DNA of 64,000 nt from Desulfobulbaceae bacterium (GCA_019163335.1 JAFLKM010000053.1:113174-177173), one strand, 5' to 3'; positions 1 through 8,782 are shown, numbered from the stretch's first letter. The notes: generated by a model from the sequence alone, not told the origin. Numbers and translations: made by a program.

Positions 1-459
1 CAAGGTTACAAAGGGGCCGCCGTCACTGTGCCAGGAGGTGAGCATGGGCAGGCTGCTCAGGCGGGCGGGGCTTTGACAATTTTCAAGGATGGCACCGGTA
101 CGAGCTTCTTTGAGTCCGATCTTCAGCCCCTCGGTGAACAGGTGGCGATTGTCCCAGAGATGTTTCATCTTCAGGGGCATGATGGTCTCGGTAAGATGCA
201 CCAGATCGCGGACGAATTGCTGGGGCTTACGGCCAAAAGCCAGTTCAAGACGTTTATTGGTGCCAAAGAGATTGGTCACCACCGGGAAACTACTGCCCTT
301 GACTTTGGTAAAAAGCAGTGCGGGTCCGCCTTTTGCAATAACGCGGCGATGGATCTCGGCTATCTCCAGATACGGATCAACCTCTTCATCGATCTGGAGG
401 AGTTCGCCTTCGCGTTGAAGCAGGCTGAGATAGCTGCGCAGGTCATAAAGGTCTTTCAT
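1..459 (-). CDS. ubiD: UbiD-family decarboxylase, N-terminal part (runs off window)
   Basis: The first 153 codons are present; the rest lies beyond the left edge. The protein begins MKDLYDLRSYLSLLQREGEL and continues with stretches typical of UbiD N-termini (EVDPYLEIAEIHRRV, GGPALLFTKVKG, FPVVTNLFGTNKRLELAFG). UbiD enzymes are prenylated-FMN-dependent decarboxylases of aromatic or unsaturated acids; in anaerobes a common role is menaquinone biosynthesis, which is inference here. The start is an ATG three bases after the stop of the upstream small gene, so the two are probably co-transcribed. The active-site region lies outside the window and cannot be checked. Confidence 0.88.
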   Translation of the reverse strand, partial: MKDLYDLRSYLSLLQREGELLQIDEEVDPYLEIAEIHRRVIAKGGPALLFTKVKGSSFPVVTNLFGTNKRLELAFGRKPQQFVRDLVHLTETIMPLKMKHLWDNRHLFTEGLKIGLKEARTGAILENCQSPARLSSLPMLTSWHSDGGPFVTL

Positions 460-462
460 AGG

Positions 463-720
463 TTAGGACGTCTCTTCTGAAGAATGATCGTGACTGTGCT
501 CTTTTTGAAGAAACACGCTATGGTATTCATCTTGACTGAGGTTGCGCTTCAGGAGTCCAGTGAAAAAGTTGACAAAGGAATGTATTTCCTCTTCTGAAAG
601 ACGCTGACTGAGGATCTCCGCAAACTCAGGCCTTCCGGCAAGTTGCAGAAAACAGGAGATGGATTGTCTGTCGAGTTTTTCATTCAGGCCAAAGCAGATA
701 TCTTGGGAGTCTATTGTCAT
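463..720 (-). CDS. Small conserved-looking protein of unknown function
   Basis: An 85-residue protein (starting MTIDSQDICFGLNEKLDRQS) encoded directly upstream of ubiD with a three-base gap. A longer frame extends upstream, but the internal ATG at 720 gives a compact soluble protein, so it is preferred. It is rich in helix-forming residues and ends in an acidic, histidine-containing tail (KEHSHDHSSEETS) that could bind metal. No family was recognised. Its link to the decarboxylase is positional only. Confidence 0.6.
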   Translation of the reverse strand: MTIDSQDICFGLNEKLDRQSISCFLQLAGRPEFAEILSQRLSEEEIHSFVNFFTGLLKRNLSQDEYHSVFLQKEHSHDHSSEETS

Positions 721-748
721 AATGGCAGTTGAGAGTAAAAATTGAGGG

Positions 749-1156
749 TTAAGGGTTCGCAGGGATGATGCGCCAGTGGATATTTCTGCTGCGTGGCCCG
801 TCAAATTCACAGAAAAATATCTTCTGCCAAGTGCCGAGCATCAGGGCTTTATTGGTGATAATAACTGTGAGAGCTGCGCCCATAAGGGATGCCATGATAT
901 GGGCAGGGGAGTTGCCTTCCAGGTGTTTGTAGGCCAGATGCAAAGGAACTATTTTCAGGAGACCGGCCACGATGTCATCCTTCACTGCCGGGTCAGCCCC
1001 TTCATTGATCGTCAGACCGGCGGTGGTATGGGGATTAAAAAGATAGCAGACTCCCTCGCTGATCTCCTGGCTGCGAATGGCCTGTTCGATCAGCGAGGTA
1101 ATGTCAACAAGTTGCATGGAGCAGGATGTGGTGATTGAGATTGTTCCCAGTGCCAT
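749..1156 (-). CDS. yjbQ: YjbQ/UPF0047 family protein
   Basis: A 135-residue protein covering the whole UPF0047/YjbQ family length. Recognisable features are the central HTTAGLTINEGADP stretch and the C-terminal LGTWQKIFFCEFDGPRSR, which match the conserved core. Members were historically described as having weak thiamine-phosphate synthase activity; the true role is unsettled. The gene reads in the same direction as the two downstream genes and may be the first gene of a yjbQ-unknown-ubiD transcript. Confidence 0.9.
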   Translation of the reverse strand: MALGTISITTSCSMQLVDITSLIEQAIRSQEISEGVCYLFNPHTTAGLTINEGADPAVKDDIVAGLLKIVPLHLAYKHLEGNSPAHIMASLMGAALTVIITNKALMLGTWQKIFFCEFDGPRSRNIHWRIIPANP

Positions 1157-1173
1157 GGAGAATCCTTCGGAAT

Positions 1174-1206
1174 AAAAAAAGCAGACACAATACGTGTCTG
1201 CTTTTT
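1174..1206 (-). terminator. Rho-independent terminator (usable both ways)
   Basis: A perfect 8-bp stem (GCAGACAC/GTGTCTGC, 1181-1188 with 1194-1201) has a 5-base loop. It is flanked by seven A on the left and five T on the right, so it has a U-tract in either direction. It lies 31 bases past the stop of the lipoprotein gene on the minus strand and would separate that gene from yjbQ. Confidence 0.85.
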
Positions 1207-1236
1207 GCGATGTCTGTATTGCTTTAAGAAAAGGAA

Positions 1237-1683
1237 TTACTGATTCTGTAATTGCCAGTGCCCGTTTTCATCGCGGCACGCCGTACTGTACGTTCTTTCA
1301 GTCTTGCCATCAATGACGGCAATGATCTCTGCCTGTCTGCATGTGCGGCGTGACTTGGTGTCGGAATATGCAGGCTGGGGCTTTACCTCATAGGTGTTGC
1401 CGGTGTCCGGATTGCGCCAGGAGTTTGTTTGCCCGGAAACTCCTCGTTCATACGAATGATTAAGTTGCTCCCGGTCATATTTGTCCATTTCGTTGCCGAC
1501 AACATAGCCAAGCAAAGTTCCCACTGCCGCCCCAATCAGGGTGGCCTCGGTGCTATGGCCAATGGCCTGTCCGGCCAAGGCGCCGCCAACGGCACCGATA
1601 CCGGCACCGCTCTGGCCTTGGGTGGCACAGGATGAGCTGAAGATGGTACTCAAAAGGAGAATGCTGAGAAACATTTTATTCAT
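1237..1683 (-). CDS. Glycine-zipper 2TM-type outer-membrane lipoprotein
   Basis: A 148-residue protein with an N-terminal signal and lipobox (hydrophobic segment ending SSSC at about residue 19), so probably exported and lipidated. Residues about 25-65 form a glycine-zipper block (GAGIGAVGGALAGQAIG, then TLIGAAVGTLLGYVVGN), as in the Rickettsia 17-kDa antigen and related envelope lipoproteins. The C-terminal part (NTYEVKPQPAY, CRQAEIIAVIDGKTERTYSTAC) matches the usual small C-terminal domain of this family. It stands alone, followed by its own terminator. Exact function is unknown. Confidence 0.85.
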   Translation of the reverse strand: MNKMFLSILLLSTIFSSSCATQGQSGAGIGAVGGALAGQAIGHSTEATLIGAAVGTLLGYVVGNEMDKYDREQLNHSYERGVSGQTNSWRNPDTGNTYEVKPQPAYSDTKSRRTCRQAEIIAVIDGKTERTYSTACRDENGHWQLQNQ

Positions 1684-1977
1684 TTTACTGACCTCTTGTC
1701 TGTTCTACGTGTGGTTGAATTTTAACTGGTAGCGTTGGCATTATGCAGAATGACGGGTTGATTATTTCTCCCGATATTTGGGGTGAATTTATTTTTTTCA
1801 AGTACCAAAAAAGTAAGCATTCCTCATGGGACTTGTCAATGCTTTTGTCTGAGGTGTTGGTTTGCATCTTCAGGCCTTCCCCAGGATGAATCCAGTGTGT
1901 TTGCGTGAATGTCTTTTTTATTAGTGACCACGCCCCAAAGGAAGAGCGTGGAAGGGTTTGTCCCCCTTCTGTTCGTC

Positions 1978-2391
1978 TTATTCTATTTTCTTTGTGTGCG
2001 CCGTTGCGTAGTATGCTCCAAAGGCCTGGTCCAGCGCCAGAACATGGTTTTTTAACCAAAGTCCCAGTTCATTCTGGATGGCGTGAACAATGCTTGGGCT
2101 TAGGCCGTTTTGTTTGAAATCTTCGGAGATCTCGGTAAAACGTTTGGTGAAATATTGATGTTCCTGACGTTGTTCAGGAAGATCCGGATAGGAAGATTCC
2201 GTCATGTAATGCTCCTCCATCTGGAAATGTCTGACAGCGTAGAACCCCAGTTGGGTGAGGAGGTTATCGATGATCGCCGGTGTCAGGCCTTTGCTGACAG
2301 CTTCACTGAGTTCATTGGTGGCGATGAAAAGGTGTTTATGTTGGGCATCGATCACTGAAATACCAATCTTGTAGTCATCTTTCCACTGCAT
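1978..2391 (-). CDS. Bacteriohemerythrin
   Basis: A 137-residue single-domain hemerythrin. The expected di-iron ligands are present: His18 in DAQHKHLF, His55 and Glu59 in RHFQMEEHYM, the His of EHQYF, and the His and Asp of LKNHVLALDQAF. Family members bind O2 reversibly and act as oxygen carriers, scavengers or sensors in microaerophiles and anaerobes. There is no attached chemoreceptor or other output domain, so a cytoplasmic O2-binding role is most likely. The gene appears monocistronic. Confidence 0.95.
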   Translation of the reverse strand: MQWKDDYKIGISVIDAQHKHLFIATNELSEAVSKGLTPAIIDNLLTQLGFYAVRHFQMEEHYMTESSYPDLPEQRQEHQYFTKRFTEISEDFKQNGLSPSIVHAIQNELGLWLKNHVLALDQAFGAYYATAHTKKIE

Positions 2392-2525
2392 GGGTCATCC
2401 TTTTGGACCTATGTTGCGCATTCTGATGCGGTATCCGGCATCTCTGCGAAAAGAATATATTGAAGTGCTAAGCCGCTGTAAAAATAAAATAAAAGGATCA
2501 ATTGATTGGCCTATTGCGGCATAAG

Positions 2526-2574
2526 GAGTCGCAACGAAATGAATGTAATTGGCCAAATTATTTCGTTACGACTC
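2526..2574 (-). terminator. Long inverted repeat just after cbpM, probable terminator
   Basis: Fifteen-base arms (2526-2540 and 2560-2574) pair with one mismatch around a 19-base loop that contains the palindrome TTGGCCAA. The right arm directly abuts the cbpM stop codon, so the structure would form at the end of the cbpA-cbpM transcript. There is no strong U-tract, so it could instead protect the 3' end. Confidence 0.55.
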
Positions 2575-2877
2575 TTAAGTATTTTCATTGCGGCTCTGAA
2601 GTTCCATCAGTTTATCTAAAAGATCCAGGGCCAGGGCTGCGCCGGGGAGATTGACCCGAAGATCCTGCTGCAGGCGCAGGGTGATTTGAATCCGCTTGAT
2701 TTCGCTGGCCCCAAAGCACCAATTTTGGGGGTTGTCACCGGCAGCAGGCGAGATAATCCCTTCATCGATCATCTCATGGATCATCTGGGCATTTATCCGG
2801 CACAGGGAGCAGCATTGGCGGAGGGAGCAAGAAATAGTTTCGTCAATGACCATGCAGGGCTGGGTGGTATCGGGCAT
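2575..2877 (-). CDS. cbpM: CbpM-like chaperone modulator (MerR-type HTH)
   Basis: A 100-residue protein with a MerR-like winged-helix segment (MIHEMIDEGIISPAAG, then FGASEIKRIQITLRLQQDLRVN) and a C-terminal helix with LALDLLDKLMEL. This is the layout of CbpM, the partner that inhibits the DnaJ-like co-chaperone CbpA. It lies directly downstream of cbpA on the same strand, the usual family arrangement. An unusual cysteine-rich stretch near the N-terminus (CSLRQCCSLC) is not a standard CbpM feature and might bind metal or react to redox state. Confidence 0.85.
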   Translation of the reverse strand: MPDTTQPCMVIDETISCSLRQCCSLCRINAQMIHEMIDEGIISPAAGDNPQNWCFGASEIKRIQITLRLQQDLRVNLPGAALALDLLDKLMELQSRNENT

Positions 2878-2984
2878 GATTTTTCTCCTGAGCCGTTATA
2901 AGAAAAGCCTGTCGCCGTTGAAAAACCTGGGGCGGGTTAAGAAATCATTGTGAAAGCTTGAAAATACTGTGACCTGCAAAGCGA

Positions 2985-3956
2985 TTATGACGAACTGGAT
3001 TCCATTCCACGTCGCGGGTTCATTGGCATGAGACTCGCCATCTGTTCATAGAGCTTTTTCTGGGCATCCGTTTTTGGTTCCGGGGTGACGATGGTCAGGG
3101 TGATATATTGATGCCCACTGTTGGTTGTGGAAGAGAGTCCCCGTCCTTTCAGGCGCAACTTCTTGCCGGCCTGCGAGCCGGGTGGAATTTTCAGATCCAC
3201 GGATCCACCCAGAGTCGGAACCGTGATCGTTGCCCCCAGTGCAGCCTCCCAGGGAGTGACGGGCAGGGAGAGGTGGATGTCACGCTTGTCGATGGTGAAC
3301 AACCGGTGCGGGGCAAAGGCGATTTCCAGAAAAAGATCTCCATTTTTTCCCTGACCCATGCCTTGACTCCCCTGGCCTTCAAGTCTGATCTGCTGCCCTT
3401 CCATGATTCCCTTGGGGATGGTGAGGGAAATGCTGTGCGGGATTGTACTCACGCGGCCGTTTTGATCGACAACCGGCCTGCTGAGGGTGACGGTCTTCTG
3501 GGTGCCATGATAACTGTCTTCGAGGGTGATGACGATCTTGGCGTGGACATCCTGACCCCTGGCCTGAAATCCCTCATAGGGATGAAAACCACCTCTGGCA
3601 TGAGAGGCACCGCTGCTTTTCCCAAAGAGTGACTCAAAAAAATCGCTGAACTGAGAGGCGTCCGTCTGGGTAAAGCCGCCGCCACTGAATTCAAAACCGG
3701 CATCCCAGTTGGGCGGCGGCTCAAAATCCTGTCCGGCCTGCCAGTTGTTCCCAAATTTGTCATAGGCAGCCCGTTTTTCGGGGTCCTGGAGGACTTCATA
3801 GGCCTCGCCCAGTTCTTTGAATTTCTCTTCGGCATCATGGCTTTTATTGACATCGGGATGGAGCTTTCTGGCCAGCTTGCGGTATGCCCGTTTGATGTCG
3901 TCCTGGGAGGCGTCTTTTTTCAGATCCAGGGTCTGGTAATAATCCTTGAATTTCAT
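2985..3956 (-). CDS. cbpA: CbpA-type DnaJ co-chaperone
   Basis: A 323-residue type-II J-protein. An N-terminal J domain (residues about 4-70, with the HPD motif in KLHPDVNKSHDAEEKFKE) is followed by a glycine/phenylalanine-rich linker and two C-terminal substrate-binding beta domains. The DnaJ zinc-finger cysteines are absent, which separates it from DnaJ and matches CbpA. It stimulates DnaK ATPase and, in E. coli, also binds curved DNA. It is the first gene of the cbpA-cbpM pair; the region upstream is shared with the divergent aroK promoter. Confidence 0.93.
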   Translation of the reverse strand: MKFKDYYQTLDLKKDASQDDIKRAYRKLARKLHPDVNKSHDAEEKFKELGEAYEVLQDPEKRAAYDKFGNNWQAGQDFEPPPNWDAGFEFSGGGFTQTDASQFSDFFESLFGKSSGASHARGGFHPYEGFQARGQDVHAKIVITLEDSYHGTQKTVTLSRPVVDQNGRVSTIPHSISLTIPKGIMEGQQIRLEGQGSQGMGQGKNGDLFLEIAFAPHRLFTIDKRDIHLSLPVTPWEAALGATITVPTLGGSVDLKIPPGSQAGKKLRLKGRGLSSTTNSGHQYITLTIVTPEPKTDAQKKLYEQMASLMPMNPRRGMESSSS

Positions 3957-4067
3957 TATGCTGTCCCTGTCTGGTTTTCAGGAAAAAAGAGGTGGCGCCC
4001 CTTTTTATTCAGCCGTTGAGGATACCATAAATCCTTGAATGATCAGGACGGCTGTCTTGTTCTTAAC

Positions 4068-4097
4068 TTGACACTTCTTTATGTTCCCGAATATTAT
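4068..4097 (+). promoter_or_regulatory. Sigma-70-like promoter for aroK
   Basis: TTGACA (4068-4073) and TATTAT (4092-4097) are separated by 18 bases. They lie 40 bases upstream of the aroK ATG, in the gap between divergent cbpA and aroK. The -35 box is a perfect match to consensus and the -10 matches 5 of 6. Confidence 0.6.
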
Positions 4098-4136
4098 AAA
4101 CCTTGACCAGCTTAAAATTAAAGGAAAAAAAACAGG

Positions 4137-4661
4137 ATGAAAGAGATAGTTTTTCTCATTGGTTTTCGGGCCGTCGGGAAGACCACGATCGGGAAAAAGC
4201 TGGCAGATCGGCTTGGTTTTTCCTTTCTCGATACCGATGCCCTTATCTGTGAAAAAAAAGGAGCCACGGTCCATGCCATAGTCCAGTCAGAGGGCTGGGA
4301 TGGCTTTCGCCGATGTGAGCAGGAAATTCTGCAGGGGCTTGAGAGCTGCCGACGATGTGTGATTGCCACTGGCGGCGGGGCGATTCTCCACCAGCATCTC
4401 TGGACGGCGTTAAAGGAGCATGGCTATGTGGTCTGGTTGACTGCAGATCCGGATATCATCTGTCAGCGTATTTACACTGATGCCAGTGTCAGTGAAGACC
4501 AGCGGCCCTCTTTGACCGGAAAAAGTGTGTGTGCTGAAATTCGTGAGGTTTTAGAGGTACGGGAACCCTTATATCGATCGGCTGCTGATCTTGTGGTCGA
4601 TACCGGGTTGCTGGGAGTATCCGAGGTACTGGATGATATCGAGAGGGCTGTCATGGCTTGA
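4137..4661 (+). CDS. aroK: Shikimate kinase
   Basis: A 174-residue P-loop kinase that phosphorylates shikimate at O3 in the aromatic amino acid pathway. The Walker A loop is GFRAVGKT (residues 9-16); DTD in FLDTDALI and the GGG of ATGGGAIL are the substrate-binding motifs; the lid arginine is in DQRPSLTG. Length is normal for AroK/AroL. It is followed 136 bases later by aroC, the enzyme two steps further on, so the two probably form an aro operon. Confidence 0.95.
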   Translation: MKEIVFLIGFRAVGKTTIGKKLADRLGFSFLDTDALICEKKGATVHAIVQSEGWDGFRRCEQEILQGLESCRRCVIATGGGAILHQHLWTALKEHGYVVWLTADPDIICQRIYTDASVSEDQRPSLTGKSVCAEIREVLEVREPLYRSAADLVVDTGLLGVSEVLDDIERAVMA

Positions 4662-4797
4662 AGAGAGGCAACCTGGGAGCCCAGGCAGAACTTATGGATG
4701 GACCGCAGGTGATTGGTTCTATAAGGCTTATCATCTTGATTTTTCTTTAAAAAATCATAAACGAATACAAAAAAAGTTTCTTTCAAAGGAAAAAAGA

Positions 4798-5877
4798 ATG
4801 GCAGGAAATACATACGGCAAATTATTTAGGGTAACGACTTGGGGGGAATCCCACGGGACGGCTGTGGGCGCTGTCATCGATGGCTGTCCACCAGGAGTTA
4901 TTCTTGATCTTGATGAATTACAGAAAGAGATGGATCGCAGGCGGCCTGGCCAGGGAGGGGCTGCCAGTCCGCGCAAGGAGCCGGACCTGCTCGAGATTCT
5001 GTCTGGAGTTTTTACCCCGACCGATGCTGATCTGCCGCGCACCACCGGTACACCAATATCGCTTATTATCTATAACAAGGATGCCCATTCCAAATCCTAT
5101 GACAACCTGCGCGATATTTTCCGACCAGGCCATGGTGATCTGACCTATCTTTCCAAGTATGGCATCCGTGACCATCGTGGTGGCGGGCGCGCTTCGGCCC
5201 GTGAGACGGCAGCCCGGGTGGCAGCCGGGGCGGTGGCGGCACAGCTCTTGCGGCAGCACAATATCACGGTGCGTGCCTATACCGTTGCCCTTGGCGGCGT
5301 TCATGTGCAGCAGCGAGATCTCTCCCAGATTGAATGCAACAGCTACTACTGTCCGGACGCCGAGGCGGCCGTTAAGATGGAGGCGCGGGTGCAGGAGGTG
5401 CGTGCCCAGGGTGATACCTTGGGCGGCATCGTGGAGATCGTTGCCACCTGTCCGGCAGGCCTTGGTGAGCCGGTGTTTGATAAGTTGGAGGCAGAGCTGG
5501 CGCACGGGCTGATGTCCATTGGGGCGGTGAAGGGCGTGGAGATTGGCGCTGGCTTTGCGGCTGCTGAAATGCTTGGTTCGGAGAATAATGATCCCATTAG
5601 TTCCTTTGGTTTTCTTTCCAATAATGCCGGCGGCATTCTGGCTGGTATTTCCAATGGGGCACCGTTGGTGATCCGGGTGGCGGTCAAGCCCATCCCCTCT
5701 ATTTCAAAGGAACAGCAGACCGTTAATCTGGCCAATGAGGCGGTGACCATCAGGGTTGGCGGACGGCATGACATTGCCGCCATTCCCCGGATCATTCCGG
5801 TTTGTGAGGCCATGGTTCGATTGACGCTGGCTGACCATCTGCTCCGGCAGATGGCGGTGGATTGTCACGGGGAGTGA
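4798..5877 (+). CDS. aroC: Chorismate synthase
   Basis: A 359-residue FMN-dependent enzyme converting 5-enolpyruvylshikimate-3-phosphate to chorismate. The signature regions are present: TTWGESHG near the N-terminus, RRRPGQGG, the GHGDLTYLSKYGIRDHRGGG block, and GRHD near the C-terminus. The frame is open further upstream, but the ATG at 4798, preceded by AAAGGA at 4785, aligns with the family N-terminus (MAGNTYGKLFRVTTWGESHG). It follows aroK. Confidence 0.97.
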   Translation: MAGNTYGKLFRVTTWGESHGTAVGAVIDGCPPGVILDLDELQKEMDRRRPGQGGAASPRKEPDLLEILSGVFTPTDADLPRTTGTPISLIIYNKDAHSKSYDNLRDIFRPGHGDLTYLSKYGIRDHRGGGRASARETAARVAAGAVAAQLLRQHNITVRAYTVALGGVHVQQRDLSQIECNSYYCPDAEAAVKMEARVQEVRAQGDTLGGIVEIVATCPAGLGEPVFDKLEAELAHGLMSIGAVKGVEIGAGFAAAEMLGSENNDPISSFGFLSNNAGGILAGISNGAPLVIRVAVKPIPSISKEQQTVNLANEAVTIRVGGRHDIAAIPRIIPVCEAMVRLTLADHLLRQMAVDCHGE

Positions 5878-5883
5878 GTTGTC

Positions 5884-7740
5884 ATGAACAAGAAGAAAAA
5901 AATCGTCCCCATTTCTTCTCAGGGGGGTGAATTGCCAGCCAATGCAGGGGCTGCGTCCAGCCGGCCTTCCCTTCGCACCATTTGGATGTTGACCCGCGAG
6001 TATGGCAATCTGGCCGGAGCCGGCGGTGTGAAAGATGTCGCCATGCAACTGGCCAAGGCCCTGGCGAACGCGCAGGCCACGGACGGCCCAGTGTCGCACG
6101 GTCCAGGGATGGACAAAGAGCGACCGCAGGCCACGGACGGCCCAGTGTCGCACGGTCCAGGGATGGACAAAGGGCGACCGCAGGCCACGGACGGTTTAGT
6201 GTCAAACGCATCAGGGTTGGAGCGGTACTCTGTAAGCGTTGTCATGCCGCGTTATGGGTTTATGGAGCCCGCCGCCCTGGGATTCAGTCTGTTGGTTGAT
6301 CCTGAGGATCCAAGCCGGACCCTGGAATATGAAGTGGATTTGAATTATGTGCACATGGAGCGCCGGGAAAAGGTGCGGGTATGGACGGCAACGATTGAGA
6401 AGGTGCAGCTGTTTCTCCTCGAGGCGGACCGTTTTGCCGAAAAGACTGCTGTCTATGCCTACACCGCACCGGATGAGGCCACAAATCCGGCCCATAGGAC
6501 AAGCTCGGGGCATGTTGATTACTTTGCCATGAATATCCTGCTTCAGAAAGGGGCGCTGGACCTGATGCTGCTCCTTGGTGTCCGGCCGGATATTATCCAC
6601 TGCCATGATGGCCATACCGCCGTGCTGCCGGCGATGCTCAGGGAGAATAGCGGGGTGCGGCATTTCTTTCGGGGGACGGGGACGGTGGTGACCATCCACA
6701 ATGCGGGCCGGGGATACCATCAGGAGGTGGCGGATCTTTCCTTTGCCCACGCCAGTACCGGGTTGCCCTGGAAGGTTATTATGCACAACCGTCTGGTGGA
6801 CTGCTTTGATCCTTTTCTGGCGGCGGCTCCCTATGCGGTAATGAATACGGTCAGTGAACAGTATGGTCGTGAGCTGCAGGAGACGGACGATGACACGTTG
6901 ACCGGCTGGCTTGGTCACACCCTGCTGGAGCGGGGAGTGATACTGCATGGCGTGACTAACGGCATTGATCCCACCGAGTTTGATCCGCAGGACAGTGGCA
7001 GGAGCGGCATTGATGCCCCGTTCAGTCCCCTTGCGAATGGTGATTTAGCCGGAAAACGTGCCTGTAAGGAGATTCTTTTGCGGGAACTTGCCGGAGACCA
7101 GCATGTCTCTGGTATTATCCCCATCGGTTCCCTTGATTTTCGGCCTGATCTGCCTCTTTTTACCTTTATCGGCAGGCTGAATGAGCAGAAGGGGGTGGGC
7201 GTTCTGCTTGCTGCCTTGCGCGGGCTTCTGCAGGAAAGTGCCAAAGAGAAGTGGGAGTTCCAGTTTTTGCTGCTGGGCAGTGGCGGTCATGATGAAGAGC
7301 GGGATTTGGCCGCGCTGGCCAGAAAAAAAGAGCATCGGGGGCGGATCTGTTTCTTGAAGAGTTTCAACCCGCAACTGGCCAACCGGATCTATGCCGCCGG
7401 AGATTTCTTTCTTATCCCATCCCGCTATGAACCTTGTGGCTTGACTGATTTTATTGCCCAGCTTTTTGGCAATCTGCCCATTGTGCACCATGTTGGCGGG
7501 TTGGTGAAGGTGGTGGACGGGGAGACTGGGTTTTCGTATCGGCAGCATTCACCGGCGGCCTTGAGTGCGGCGATCCAACGGGCCATGGCCCTGTATCATG
7601 ATGATCCGCCCAGAATCAGGGTGATGCAGCGTCAGGCGGTTGCCTGCATCCATGAAAGGCATACCTGGCAGAAGGTGATGAATCAGTATCTGCAACTGTA
7701 TATGAAAGCAAGACAAGGGATACATACGGGCAAAGAATAA
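5884..7740 (+). CDS. glgA: Glycogen/starch synthase (GT5) with an in-frame repeat insertion
   Basis: A 618-residue protein, longer than the usual 470-500 for bacterial GlgA. It transfers glucose from ADP-glucose (possibly UDP-glucose) to alpha-1,4-glucan. The N-terminal domain begins at about residue 31 (TIWMLTREYGNLAGAGGVKD); the C-terminal GT-B half has FIGRLNEQKGVGVL, LGSGGHDEERD and the catalytic-site stretch PSRYEPCGLTDFIAQL. A block of about 50 residues (about 64-112) is inserted between the first helix (AMQLAKALAN) and the next strand (YSVSVVMPRYGF). It consists of 18-residue repeats. The gene starts 6 bases after aroC and is followed by gap, suggesting a carbon-storage and glycolysis unit. 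Confidence 0.93.
   Translation: MNKKKKIVPISSQGGELPANAGAASSRPSLRTIWMLTREYGNLAGAGGVKDVAMQLAKALANAQATDGPVSHGPGMDKERPQATDGPVSHGPGMDKGRPQATDGLVSNASGLERYSVSVVMPRYGFMEPAALGFSLLVDPEDPSRTLEYEVDLNYVHMERREKVRVWTATIEKVQLFLLEADRFAEKTAVYAYTAPDEATNPAHRTSSGHVDYFAMNILLQKGALDLMLLLGVRPDIIHCHDGHTAVLPAMLRENSGVRHFFRGTGTVVTIHNAGRGYHQEVADLSFAHASTGLPWKVIMHNRLVDCFDPFLAAAPYAVMNTVSEQYGRELQETDDDTLTGWLGHTLLERGVILHGVTNGIDPTEFDPQDSGRSGIDAPFSPLANGDLAGKRACKEILLRELAGDQHVSGIIPIGSLDFRPDLPLFTFIGRLNEQKGVGVLLAALRGLLQESAKEKWEFQFLLLGSGGHDEERDLAALARKKEHRGRICFLKSFNPQLANRIYAAGDFFLIPSRYEPCGLTDFIAQLFGNLPIVHHVGGLVKVVDGETGFSYRQHSPAALSAAIQRAMALYHDDPPRIRVMQRQAVACIHERHTWQKVMNQYLQLYMKARQGIHTGKE
6073..6220 (+). repeat. 54-bp tandem repeat inside glgA (two full copies plus a diverged third)
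   Basis: Units at 6073-6126 and 6127-6180 differ at a single base (aaagag against aaaggg). A third, partial and more diverged unit begins at 6181 and fades near 6220. Each unit encodes 18 residues (QATDGPVSHGPGMDKERP type), so the reading frame is kept. The encoded sequence is low in hydrophobic residues and probably forms a surface loop. Confidence 0.95.
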
Positions 7741-7777
7741 TTTGCTGATCGATAACTGCTATTTAAGGAGACTGGAC

Positions 7778-8782
7778 ATGACGGTAAAAATTGGGATTAA
7801 TGGTTTTGGGCGTATCGGCAGGAATATCTTTCGGGCGATCAGCAAAGACCCCGCCTTTGCTGATGTCGAGGTTGTGGCCATCAATGATCTGACCGACAAT
7901 GCCACCCTTGCTCACCTGCTGCAGTATGATTCGATCATGGGGACGTATGAAAAGAAGGTGGAAAGTGATGACAAGGGCCTCTATATCGATGGTCATCATA
8001 TTGTGGTGACCAGTCACCGGAGTCCGGCGGATATTCCCTGGGGAAAGATGGGGGTCGAGTATGTGGCCGAATGTACAGGCATCTTTCGCGACAGCGATTC
8101 CCTCAAGGTTCATATCGATGCCGGTGCCAGCAAGGTGATCCTGTCGGCGCCGGCCAAGGGCAATGTCAAAACCTTTGTCATGGGGGTGAATGAGGAGGAG
8201 TACGACCCAACCCTGCATCATGTGGTGTCCAATGCCTCCTGTACCACCAACTGCCTGGCCCCGGTGGCGCGGGTCATCCTGGACAATTTCGGAATTCAGC
8301 GGGGTCTGATGACCACGATCCATGCCTATACCGGCGATCAGCGTCTTCTTGATTTTCCCCATTCAGATCTGCGCCGGGCGCGGGCCGCAGGGCTTTCCAT
8401 GATTCCCACCAAGACCGGGGCGGCGGCGGCGGTGGCCCTTGTCATTCCAGCCCTGAAGGGCAAGTTTGACGGCCTGGCGGTGCGGGTGCCCACTCCCAAT
8501 GTCTCCCTTGTGGATGTGGTTATGGAGGTGGAGAGGGCGACCACGGTGAGTGAGGTGAATCAGGCCCTGCAACAGGCCGCGAACCGTTATCTTGGGTATA
8601 CTGATCTGCCCCTGGTCTCCATTGACTTTAAGGGAGATTCCCATTCATCCATTGTTGACGCACAGTCCACCAAGGTCATCGGCACCACGGTCAAGGTGAT
8701 GAGCTGGTATGATAATGAGTGGGGCTATTCCAACCGGATGCTGGATTTGATCCTCCATATGGAGGCCAATAAGGCATTATGA
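7778..8782 (+). CDS. gap: Glyceraldehyde-3-phosphate dehydrogenase
   Basis: A 334-residue type I GAPDH. Its N-terminal NAD-binding fold opens with KIGINGFGRIGRN; the catalytic cysteine lies in NASCTTNCLAP; the catalytic histidine region is TIHAYTGDQ; and the C-terminus has SWYDNEWGYSNRM. The start at 7778 has AAGGAG at 7764 and matches the family N-terminus; an upstream in-frame extension lacks such support. It oxidises glyceraldehyde-3-phosphate with phosphate and NAD(P). Its stop overlaps the next gene's start by ATGA, so translation is probably coupled. Confidence 0.97.
   Translation: MTVKIGINGFGRIGRNIFRAISKDPAFADVEVVAINDLTDNATLAHLLQYDSIMGTYEKKVESDDKGLYIDGHHIVVTSHRSPADIPWGKMGVEYVAECTGIFRDSDSLKVHIDAGASKVILSAPAKGNVKTFVMGVNEEEYDPTLHHVVSNASCTTNCLAPVARVILDNFGIQRGLMTTIHAYTGDQRLLDFPHSDLRRARAAGLSMIPTKTGAAAAVALVIPALKGKFDGLAVRVPTPNVSLVDVVMEVERATTVSEVNQALQQAANRYLGYTDLPLVSIDFKGDSHSSIVDAQSTKVIGTTVKVMSWYDNEWGYSNRMLDLILHMEANKAL

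Noticed and set aside
4591..4797. An upstream extension of aroC
   Set aside because: The extra residues overlap aroK and do not match chorismate synthase; the ATG at 4798 has a ribosome site and the family N-terminus.
5884..7740. A CRISPR-like array in the repeated part of glgA
   Set aside because: The 54-bp units are directly adjacent with no spacers and stay in the coding frame.
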